A stretch of DNA of 64,000 nt, taken from the NCBI RefSeq assembly GCF_003063645.1, contig NZ_NESJ01000002.1:1-64000 (forward strand). The letters run 5' to 3'. Position numbers and translations under genes: made by a program. This document shows positions 17,489 through 24,984 of this stretch, one piece after another (position 1 is the first letter of the stretch; every line of letters begins with the position of its first letter). The stretch comes from Limnohabitans sp. 2KL-51 (lineage in GTDB: Bacteria; Pseudomonadota; Gammaproteobacteria; Burkholderiales; Burkholderiaceae_C). The notes beneath the pieces are model-generated. The model saw nothing but the letters and a program-made list of their open reading frames with translations, did not search any database and was not told the DNA's origin.

Positions 17489-18427
17489 TTGGACTTTTCC
17501 ATGTACCTCAATTTACCGGGCCTCCACTTCAACCCGTTGAAGGGACACACAAGCGCATTGCTCACGCTCATGTCGTCCCTGGGGCAGCAATTGAGCGCCT
17601 TTCGGTCGCAGCCCAACAAAGCCGACGCCTTGAATGCACAAGAAGAGTGCAAAAGGTCTTTGACCGAGGCCATCGAGACCCAGATCATTCCACGCCTGGT
17701 GCAAGCTCACCGGGTGTCCTTGCCCGAAGTTGACCCCGCCGCACTGGGCCCTGGCATCTCGCCCAAACAACTGGCCACGTTTGTGGCCCTGAGCAAATCC
17801 AGTCAGGCCAGCGAAACCACCCAATTCGTCGACGAGCTGCTGCACCAGGGCGTCACCACCGACCGGATTTTCCTGGATCTGATCGCCCCTGCTGCGCGGC
17901 AGCTGGGCCAGATGTGGGATCAAGACCTGTGCGACTTCACCGAAGTCACTTGTGGCCTGGTGCGCATGCACGAGATCACACACCGCCTGGGCTTCGAATA
18001 CCAAAACGGTCCGCAACTGGGCGGCGACGTAAAGCGCATCATGTTGGCCTCAGCCCCAGGCTCGCAGCATTTTTTGGGCATGACCATCGTGTCCGACTTC
18101 TTTCGAAAAGCCGGCTGGGACGTGGTCATCGAAATTTCAGTCTCCGAAAAAGAGCTGGTGCACGCGGTCAACAACGAGTGGTTTGACGTCATTGGTATCT
18201 CGTGCGCCACCGAAACGCAACTCAAAGCCCTGCCCGGTCTGATCCGCGCCCTCAAGGCCGCATCGGGCAACCCCGAACCGGGCGTGCTGCTCGGCGGCCC
18301 CATTTTCACTTTGCAAAAACATGACGCTCGCAGCTTGGGCGCCGACGGCATTTGCGTGGACGTGAAAGAAGCCGTGGCGCTGGCGGCCTCTTTTCGCGAA
18401 GGCCCCAGCCCGGTGGCCAACGCCTGA
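17489..18427 (+). CDS. AerR/PpaA-like B12-binding (SCHIC-domain) regulator
   Basis: A 312-residue soluble protein. Residues about 110-165 form a helical region with the signature QLGQMWDQDLCDFTEVTCGL. Residues about 185-310 form a cobalamin-type Rossmann domain with APGSQHFLGMTIVSDFFRKA, FDVIGISCAT and a GVLLGGPIF loop. It lacks the classical DxHxxG B12 motif but has the His of the AerR/PpaA (SCHIC) family, whose members bind cobalamin or heme and respond to light or redox. A TTG start at 17489 is favoured by AAGGAC 5 bases upstream; the next ATG is at 17501. No photosynthesis genes are nearby, so its target is unknown. Confidence 0.78.
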   Translation: MDFSMYLNLPGLHFNPLKGHTSALLTLMSSLGQQLSAFRSQPNKADALNAQEECKRSLTEAIETQIIPRLVQAHRVSLPEVDPAALGPGISPKQLATFVALSKSSQASETTQFVDELLHQGVTTDRIFLDLIAPAARQLGQMWDQDLCDFTEVTCGLVRMHEITHRLGFEYQNGPQLGGDVKRIMLASAPGSQHFLGMTIVSDFFRKAGWDVVIEISVSEKELVHAVNNEWFDVIGISCATETQLKALPGLIRALKAASGNPEPGVLLGGPIFTLQKHDARSLGADGICVDVKEAVALAASFREGPSPVANA

Positions 18428-18432
18428 GCTAA

Positions 18433-18506
18433 GGGCTTCGATCCCGAGCACTGGGCTTCGATCCCGAGCACTGGGCTGCGTCCTGAGTGCTGGGCTGCAG
18501 TCCCGC
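18433..18506. repeat. Short tandem repeat, about 20-bp unit
   Basis: GGGCTTCGATCCCGAGCACT is present twice exactly (18433-18452 and 18453-18472). Two degenerate units beginning GGGCTGC follow (18473 and 18492). The array lies between the convergent AerR-like and Stealth genes. It is a variable-number-type repeat with no evident coding role. Confidence 0.85.
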
Positions 18507-18569
18507 TTTTGCAGTGAGGTTGCCCTCCTCAACTTGCTTGTCATCTTCATCCTGAACTTGCGTTTTTCA

Positions 18570-19658
18570 TCAAGCCCTGCGGCGCGATCCTGACACCGGG
18601 GTTTGGTGGGCCGCTGCCGCTTGCACCCCTTGGTTAATCTCGGCGGCCCCGGCCAGCACGGCCGACCCGCTCACCGCAATGCCCTGTGACTGCTCAAAGC
18701 CCGAAGCCTGCGGCAGCATCGCCTGCAGCACCGACTGCACCTGTTGCAAACGCGGATCGTCCAAGTGCGCGTCATCTGTGGTGTCGTTGATGCAAAAGAA
18801 ATCAAGCGCACCGAACTCGGCCGCCAAGGCCTGCAGTTGGGAATGCTGATCGACGTCACCCGTGGACACATGGCGGTGACGGTAAGTGCGCATCTGTGCC
18901 AAGCTGTGTGCCAGCGCCCAACGCAGCACAAAGTCCGACACGATGGTCGGCTTGTCCCAGCTTCGGAAAACCGTCGAGCGCACACCCGCAAACAACTCGG
19001 GGGCCGCGCCCTCCAGCGCAAGCAGCAGCGAGCGCCGCATGGGCCGGGGCGAATGGGCAAACGTGCGAAATGTGCTTTGGTAAAGCGCGTCTTGCGCCCT
19101 CAGCCACTCTATCGATAAGCGGCAAGCGTTCTCCAGCGAAGTTGCGTCCATGCGCATGGCCTCGTCGGTGACGGGCGGCTCGTCTGACCAGGTCAGGTAA
19201 AACCCGTTGGGCGTGAACCAGTCGGCCGGGTTCAAAGGCGCGCCCAAAAACACATCGTCGTTGAAGTAAAAATAACGCTCGGACAAGCCCGGAATGTGGT
19301 GAATCCACGATTCAATGTGGCCCGAGTCAAAGGTAGGCAAAGAGGCCTCGGGCATCAGCTCACGGTGGTCCACCAACGTCAATCGGTCCGAGGGGCGCAG
19401 CCAGTCCGGCGCTTGCGCATCGGTCACGATATACACATGGCCGTGTTGCGGGAAAAATTTCTCCAGCGCCCGCAAGCTGTAGCGCAGTTCATGGTTGTCC
19501 CGAAAGCGGCCCTCCACATTGCTGTAACGCGCCATGGCCGCGCCCGTGTCGCGGGGCAATTGCGCCAAAGCAGCTTGGCGCTTGGCTCGCCAGCTCGAAT
19601 CGTTGCCGTCCACCCACAAATAAACCACGTCAATCGGCTCTTCGGGCAGATGGTGCAT
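18570..19658 (-). CDS. Stealth-family sugar-phosphate transferase
   Basis: Stealth proteins are hexose-1-phosphate transferases that build capsule-like phosphoglycans. The conserved regions are recognisable: CR1 as PIDVVYLWVDGND at the N-terminus, CR2 as GRFRDNHELRYSLRALEKFF with ERYFYFNDDVFLG further on, CR3 around HSPRPMRRSLL and CR4 at WALAHSLAQM with a late LDFFCINDTTDD. I used the ATG at 19658 (362 residues), just before CR1; a TTG 23 codons upstream (19727) is an alternative. The gene is isolated but sits on the same strand as, and a few kb from, the glycan cluster at 21628-27429. Confidence 0.87.
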   Translation of the reverse strand: MHHLPEEPIDVVYLWVDGNDSSWRAKRQAALAQLPRDTGAAMARYSNVEGRFRDNHELRYSLRALEKFFPQHGHVYIVTDAQAPDWLRPSDRLTLVDHRELMPEASLPTFDSGHIESWIHHIPGLSERYFYFNDDVFLGAPLNPADWFTPNGFYLTWSDEPPVTDEAMRMDATSLENACRLSIEWLRAQDALYQSTFRTFAHSPRPMRRSLLLALEGAAPELFAGVRSTVFRSWDKPTIVSDFVLRWALAHSLAQMRTYRHRHVSTGDVDQHSQLQALAAEFGALDFFCINDTTDDAHLDDPRLQQVQSVLQAMLPQASGFEQSQGIAVSGSAVLAGAAEINQGVQAAAAHQTPVSGSRRRA

Positions 19659-19815
19659 GCCAGCGTGCGCTGGGTCTGAGGGCACTCGGGCGGTGGTGCG
19701 GGCAGTGGAGGGTCTGAAATTTTTCAAGCGGCAAGTCTATCAGCGGGCCACGAACGCATTTTCAATACCCACCCCGGTGTCGGGGCCACTGACCTTAAGG
19801 GCCGACAAAGCCCCA

Positions 19816-20766
19816 TCACACAGGGTGCACCTGCAAGAGCCACAGCAGCGCACTGAGTGTGAAGAACGACAGCACTGTGGTCACCAACAAAGCCGCAGCG
19901 CTCACCGTGCTGTGGCCGTGGCGCTGGTACAAGATGGTGAAGATGCCGAGCATGGGCATGGCCCCGGTGAGCAAAGCTGCGGCCCGCAAAGCCGGATCTG
20001 CAATCGGCACCAGCCACACCAGCACCGCCCACATGGCCAGCGGGTGCAGCACCAGCTTGCCCAGAGCAATCGGCAGCACCGTTCCCTGCAGCCCCCGCGC
20101 CTGCAAGCCCACCAAAGAGCCACCAATCACAAACAGCGCCAGCACAGCGCTGGACTGCGCAAACAAATCGACGGTACGCGCCACAGGCGCAGGCATCTGC
20201 AGGCCAGAGAGCGAAAACGCAAAACCCGCCACCACGCCCCAAATCATGGGGTTACTAAGCACGTTTTTCAAGGTCTGCAGCAACACGCTTTTCCACTGCC
20301 CGGGCTGGCCCTGCGCGTCAGCAATGGCCAGCAGCAAAGGCAACAGCAAAAAGTTTTCGACCACCATGTTCAAAGCCAGCGCCACCCCCGCCACCGGGCC
20401 AAAAGACAACAAAATGATGGGGTAACCCACAAAGCCGCTGTTCGGGCACGACATGCCCATGGCCATCATGCTGCTGTAACTCAGGCTCTGGCCCAGTACC
20501 TTGCGCGCCCACCACAGGCCCAGCCCAATCACCAGCAAAGACCCCAGGGCATAGGCCAGCAAATAGTTCAGGTTCAGGATCTCCGCCACGCTGCGTTGCG
20601 AGAGCGCGTTGAATAGCAATGCAGGCAGGGCCAGCTGCAGCGTGAAACGCCCAAACACCTGCATCTCGGCCTTGGCAAACAGCCCCATGCGCGTGCACAC
20701 ATAACCCAGGGCAATGGTCAGGTAAATCGGGACGGTGATGCCCAGTATTTCTAAAGTCGCGTTCAT
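19816..20766 (-). CDS. AEC-family (auxin efflux carrier-type) transporter
   Basis: A 316-residue inner-membrane permease with about ten hydrophobic segments in two five-helix halves separated by a polar loop near residues 150-165. The family N-terminus ITVPIYLTIALGYVCTRMGL is clear, and the first half contains PNSGFVGYPI, the conserved bend typical of AEC proteins. Members export or exchange organic acids such as malate or malonate. It stands alone, divergent from the methyltransferase gene. The substrate cannot be assigned. Confidence 0.9.
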   Translation of the reverse strand: MNATLEILGITVPIYLTIALGYVCTRMGLFAKAEMQVFGRFTLQLALPALLFNALSQRSVAEILNLNYLLAYALGSLLVIGLGLWWARKVLGQSLSYSSMMAMGMSCPNSGFVGYPIILLSFGPVAGVALALNMVVENFLLLPLLLAIADAQGQPGQWKSVLLQTLKNVLSNPMIWGVVAGFAFSLSGLQMPAPVARTVDLFAQSSAVLALFVIGGSLVGLQARGLQGTVLPIALGKLVLHPLAMWAVLVWLVPIADPALRAAALLTGAMPMLGIFTILYQRHGHSTVSAAALLVTTVLSFFTLSALLWLLQVHPV

Positions 20767-20858
20767 TCCAACCGTTCAGTGTGTTTCGCCAAGTGCAAAG
20801 CGCCAAACCGTCACACGCGACCTCTGCTTAAAATCTTCAATCGTCTATTGTATTTTTT

Positions 20859-21587
20859 ATGCCGCCTCTTCAAAAACCCGTTTCTGACCTGTTGGATGTG
20901 CTGACCGATCGGCAATTCGAGGCTGACCGGGCTTCGTGCTTGCCCTTGCAATTTCAATCCCACGGCCGCAACGCCACACTCAGCGGTCTGATCGCAGGCG
21001 GGCGAGTGCTGCACCTGGGCTTTGCCGACCATGGTCCCCTGATTACCGACAAACGCGTGCAAGGCACTTGGCTCCACGACGATGTCATCGCCCACAGCCA
21101 GTTTTGCATGGGAGTGGACATCGATGCCCAAGCCGTAGCCTTGGCACAAGGCCTGGGCGTACCCCACCTGCACTGCCTGGACGTGTTTTCAACCGAGTTT
21201 GCCGAGCTGGCCGTGCGGTTTGCCCCCACCCATGTGCTGCTGCCCGATGTGCTGGAGCACCTGCAAGAGCCGGTGGCTTTCTTGCGCCGCATAACTCAGG
21301 TCCTGCCTCAAGTGCCCTTGATCGTTTCGGTGCCCAATGGGCTGAGCCTGCGCAATTTCCGGAACAGCCTGGGCAATGTCGAGCGCATCAATACCGACCA
21401 CTTGTGCTGGTATTCACCCTTCACCGTAGCCAAGTTGCTCAGCAGGGGCGGCTATGCGCCCGAACAATTCTGGAGTTGCCAGATCGCCCCGGCCACCTCT
21501 TTCAAAGGAAAGGTGCTGTCGGCTCTGGCGAACTGGCGTCCGATATGGGCCGACAACGTGGTGGTGGTGGCGCGACCCCGGGCTTGA
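20859..21587 (+). CDS. Class I SAM-dependent methyltransferase
   Basis: A 242-residue protein with a Rossmann methyltransferase core: motif I is GRVLHLGFADHG (about residues 47-58), the acidic motif II is MGVDIDAQAVALAQ, and PDVLEHLQEPVAFL (about 128-141) matches the post-motif region. VPNGLSLRNF resembles glycan-associated methyltransferases. It stands immediately upstream of, and convergent with, the flippase gene of the glycan cluster, so modification of a surface glycan is plausible. The acceptor is unknown. Confidence 0.82.
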   Translation: MPPLQKPVSDLLDVLTDRQFEADRASCLPLQFQSHGRNATLSGLIAGGRVLHLGFADHGPLITDKRVQGTWLHDDVIAHSQFCMGVDIDAQAVALAQGLGVPHLHCLDVFSTEFAELAVRFAPTHVLLPDVLEHLQEPVAFLRRITQVLPQVPLIVSVPNGLSLRNFRNSLGNVERINTDHLCWYSPFTVAKLLSRGGYAPEQFWSCQIAPATSFKGKVLSALANWRPIWADNVVVVARPRA

Positions 21588-21627
21588 AACGCGAGCCCAT
21601 GCCTTGGACTCGGCCTGCATCCTGTGC

Positions 21628-22917
21628 TCAAAGCGCTTCAGAACTGCCGGGCGCCACCGCATGCCGAAACGGGCTGAGAGCGATCCACAGCACCAAGGCC
21701 CCAAGGCTCAGGACCATGAAAGCAGAAATCCAGCCCAGGTGCGCGCTGGCGGTGAAATCAAAGACCGCAGACCCAACCAGGCACAAGGCGATAAAAACCG
21801 CGTTGATGCCAACACACAGCCACGAGTACATCGCCGCCAACCCTTTTTGGAAGGGCAAATGCGCAAAAGCAGCCATGAAGCAGGCCGCCATTTGCCATGC
21901 AACGAGCGGCCAGACGAAGTTCAAAAGGCCTTGCCAACGCGCATCAAGCCAACCCCAAAGTACCGCTGCTGACACCAACGCCCCCACGCCCAACACCAGC
22001 GCAGACGCGCCATAGGCCACATGAATCGGCCGCAGCCGCACCTGGGTATCGCTGCTGAGCACCACCTGCGCCCAGGCCGTGTGCACCAGCGCCGGAATAA
22101 AGCTCAAGAGGCGCAGCAGCGCCAGCAGCCAGCCGGCTTCTTGCACGCCGTAGTGGGCGGGCCAGCTCAGCGCCAGCGCCGTGGCGGCCAGGCCGTCGGT
22201 GAGGGTATGCAGCATCTTGAGTCGGGCACTGCGCGGGTCGGAAGAAGTCGGCGCAGCTGACTGGGCTAGCTGCAAGTCGCTGCCTGCTTCGGCTGACAAA
22301 GCCAGGTCAGCAGGTGACGCCGGTTGAAAAGCTAGCCACATCCACGCGGCCCCAACCAGGTAGCCCAAGCAGGCCGACACCAAAAGTACGGGCAGCTCGA
22401 GGCCCTCGCCACGCTCCGGGAAAAGCACGGCCCCCAGCACCGCCGCGGTTGCTGCCAGCACGGGCGGCACCATGCGCACCAATCCCATGGACCAAAGGCT
22501 GCCCACCCGCAAAGTCAGGCTTTGCGCCAGCAGCCAGCTCAGCTGTGTCAGGCCCAAGGCGGCAGCCCAGGCCCAAACCTGCGCCGCTTGTCCCAAACCC
22601 GACCAAACCGCCCCCAGCGCCGCCACCGGGGCCAGCCACAGCATGCGCCAGGCGCTTTGCCGCCAGGCGCGGCGCGCGGCGGCGCGGGGCTCTTGGTCAC
22701 GCTCGGCCAGCAGGCTCAAAGGGCTTTGCGCCAGTGCCAAGCTGGCCCAGAAAAAGGCCAGTTGGCTGGTGGCAGAAAACACCCCCACCTCTTCGGGGCT
22801 GAACAGCCGAAACAGTGCGAGCGCCAAAAAACCCTGCGCTGCCAACGACACCAAGCTGCCCAGGGCGGCGGGGGCTGTGGCGCGGGGCAAGGATTGCCAA
22901 ACTTTCCACCGTTTCAT
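21628..22917 (-). CDS. Polysaccharide flippase-like membrane protein (Wzx/MOP type)
   Basis: A 429-residue integral membrane protein with about twelve hydrophobic segments and the start typical of lipid-linked oligosaccharide flippases (SLVSLAAQGFLALALFRLFS, then PEEVGVFSAT). It would move undecaprenyl-linked sugar units across the inner membrane. Its start overlaps the upstream glycosyltransferase by four bases, making it the last gene of a four-gene operon. No Wzy polymerase or chain-length regulator is seen in the window, so the cluster is incomplete here or those genes lie elsewhere. Confidence 0.82.
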   Translation of the reverse strand: MKRWKVWQSLPRATAPAALGSLVSLAAQGFLALALFRLFSPEEVGVFSATSQLAFFWASLALAQSPLSLLAERDQEPRAAARRAWRQSAWRMLWLAPVAALGAVWSGLGQAAQVWAWAAALGLTQLSWLLAQSLTLRVGSLWSMGLVRMVPPVLAATAAVLGAVLFPERGEGLELPVLLVSACLGYLVGAAWMWLAFQPASPADLALSAEAGSDLQLAQSAAPTSSDPRSARLKMLHTLTDGLAATALALSWPAHYGVQEAGWLLALLRLLSFIPALVHTAWAQVVLSSDTQVRLRPIHVAYGASALVLGVGALVSAAVLWGWLDARWQGLLNFVWPLVAWQMAACFMAAFAHLPFQKGLAAMYSWLCVGINAVFIALCLVGSAVFDFTASAHLGWISAFMVLSLGALVLWIALSPFRHAVAPGSSEAL

Positions 22918-23846
22918 CTGTCGGCCCTAAACAAGGTGGCCCACACCGGCAAGCCTTGCAGCTGCTGAGACCAGCGCAAGGACTGCAGGTGCTGGCGATC
23001 GGTTTGAAGCGTGGGCAGACGCTGAACGGCGGCTAGCCATTCGGGCGCTGCAGCTTGCACGTCCAGCAGTTGCACCCGCCCGGCATGGACCAACGCGGTG
23101 CGCTGCGCCCAAGCATAAGAATTGCTGATGACGGGCAAGCCCAGCGCCAAGTACTCCAGCATCTTGGTGGACGTTTGCTCACTCAAAGGCAACACATCGG
23201 GCATCAGGTTCAAGCCCGCACGGGCCCGCAGCAGTTGCGCAGGCACTTGGTCTTGCGGCACACGCCCGGTGCTCTGGATGTGGCCCAGCGTGGCCAGGCG
23301 CTCTTGCAAAGCCGGGGGCACATCGCCCACCAGCAGCAAGCTCAATCCCGCTTGCCCTAGTGCTTGCAACAGCGGCACAAAGTGCAGCAATCGGCGCATC
23401 TCGCCCAGATAGACCAGGTCAAACTCGGGCGGCTGCAGCGCTTGCGCCGTCAAAAAAAAGTCGGGCACCCCCATGTCGCGCAGGGCGTAGGGCACAGCGC
23501 CAGTCGCGTTGTCGCCAAAGCCCATGCGCTGGCGCACCCAGTCGCTTTGGAACACCCGAAAGTCAGGCACCGGGTGCTGCCACTGTTTGATGCGGTCCTT
23601 GAGCCAAGCCAAGGGGGCCACGCTGGCCGAGGCGTATTCGTGCACCTGCACCGCGCCTTTCAAGCGTCGGGCTTGGTCTGCAGGCACGCGGCCGCAAATC
23701 CACCACACGGCCTGGGCGTCTTCAGGCACGGTGTAGGCCTGGGTGTGCATCTGCACGGCATGGCCCAGGTGCTCGATATGGGCCTGGTAAGCGGCCAACT
23801 CAGGCAAATAAGAGCGGGCGCCGTGCACAAAGTGGACAGTGATCAC
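22914..23846 (-). CDS. Glycosyltransferase (GT-B fold)
   Basis: A 310-residue GT-B-type glycosyltransferase lacking a strong N-terminal signature. The C-terminal donor domain is recognisable from LVYLGEMRRLLHFVPLLQAL, then LLLVGDVPP and finally SEQTSTKMLEYLALGLPVIS, the usual E-x7-E-like acceptor/donor region. It overlaps the neighbours on both sides by four bases (ATGA), so translation is coupled. It is shorter than typical GT4 enzymes. The sugar and linkage are unknown. Confidence 0.85.
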   Translation of the reverse strand: MITVHFVHGARSYLPELAAYQAHIEHLGHAVQMHTQAYTVPEDAQAVWWICGRVPADQARRLKGAVQVHEYASASVAPLAWLKDRIKQWQHPVPDFRVFQSDWVRQRMGFGDNATGAVPYALRDMGVPDFFLTAQALQPPEFDLVYLGEMRRLLHFVPLLQALGQAGLSLLLVGDVPPALQERLATLGHIQSTGRVPQDQVPAQLLRARAGLNLMPDVLPLSEQTSTKMLEYLALGLPVISNSYAWAQRTALVHAGRVQLLDVQAAAPEWLAAVQRLPTLQTDRQHLQSLRWSQQLQGLPVWATLFRADR

Positions 23847-24976
23847 GACCGCCCTCCTGAGGAGGTGTCATCGCGCGATGCGTCCGTTTGTACCGCAACA
23901 TGGCCCTGCCTTGGCCCTTGCTTTGGTCCTTGCTTTAGCCCCTTCCCTCTCCGTTGCAGCAATCGAGTGAGCACTTGGTCCCAGGCCTGCACAAAGGCCT
24001 CTAGGCGGTGCTGTTGTTGCAACAGGTCAATGGCCGCTTGCCGCTCGGCCGGCGCTTGCGCCAGGCAGCGCTGTACCGCCTGGGCCAGCGCGGCGGGGCT
24101 GTCATCGCGCGCCAGCCAGAGCGGGGCCTGCGTGCCCAGCATTTCCTGCATCGCGGGGATGGGTGTGCTCACGCAGGGCACGCCGCAGGCCAGCGACTCC
24201 AGCGCCGTCATGGGGTAACCCTCGTAGCGCGAGCACAGCACCGTGGCCCGCCAGGCCCGATAGGTCTGTGCGCTCACGGTTTGCTGGCCGTGCAGGTGCA
24301 AGCGGCCTTGGGCCAGCAGGTCTTGTCCGGCGCTGCGCATCGCGCCCATCAACTCGCCATCGCCTACCACATGCAGTTGGCAAGCGGCAGGCAAAAGGCG
24401 CAGCATGGGCAGCAATTGCAAAGGCTGTTTTTCGGGCGACAAGCGGCCGACAAAGCCCAGCGCCATGACCTCGGTGGCAGGCATGGCGGCGTCATCTTGG
24501 CCCGCACCGGGCAAGACCGCCGGGTTGCGGATCACGCTCAGGTTTTGAGGGGCTGCACACCGGGCACCCGCCATCACGCGCAGCAGGCTGTCATACGAGG
24601 TCTGTGAGGCGCACACCAGTTGGCTGGCCCTTTGGTAAACCGTGCGCAGCCAACCTATTTTGAGGCGCGAAGTCCCAGCTTGCTGCAACACCTCATGCAA
24701 AGGGCCGTGCACCCAAACCACGCTGGGCCTGCGGGCCAACCAAGCCAGGGCCACCGCCGCATAGGCCGGCCTGAAGTTGTTGGAGGCCACCAGCACCTGC
24801 GCCCGCCGCGCCGCCTGCCAGCAGGCCCACAATGATGGCCGCCCCTGGCGCACCGGCAGCCGCGTGACTTGCCAGCCGCGCTCGGCCAGGCCCGATTCGA
24901 GCCAATGCAGCGTGGTCTGTACCCCGCCCACGCCGGACTCTTCGGTCAACAACAAGAGGTGGCGAGGGCTTGACAT
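23843..24976 (-). CDS. Glycosyltransferase family 4 protein
   Basis: A 377-residue retaining GT4-type enzyme. The N-terminal LTEESGVGGVQTTLHWLESG is the usual glycine-rich acceptor start. The donor domain has GFVGRLSPEKQPLQLLPMLR near residues 190-210 and SRYEGYPMTALESLACGVPC near 270-290, including the EX7E motif. It starts 8 bp after the fusion gene and overlaps the next gene by four bases. It would add a sugar to the lipid-linked glycan begun by the phosphoglycosyltransferase domain of the upstream protein. Confidence 0.9.
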   Translation of the reverse strand: MSSPRHLLLLTEESGVGGVQTTLHWLESGLAERGWQVTRLPVRQGRPSLWACWQAARRAQVLVASNNFRPAYAAVALAWLARRPSVVWVHGPLHEVLQQAGTSRLKIGWLRTVYQRASQLVCASQTSYDSLLRVMAGARCAAPQNLSVIRNPAVLPGAGQDDAAMPATEVMALGFVGRLSPEKQPLQLLPMLRLLPAACQLHVVGDGELMGAMRSAGQDLLAQGRLHLHGQQTVSAQTYRAWRATVLCSRYEGYPMTALESLACGVPCVSTPIPAMQEMLGTQAPLWLARDDSPAALAQAVQRCLAQAPAERQAAIDLLQQQHRLEAFVQAWDQVLTRLLQRRGKGLKQGPKQGPRQGHVAVQTDASRDDTSSGGRS

Positions 24977-24984
24977 GGGCAGGC

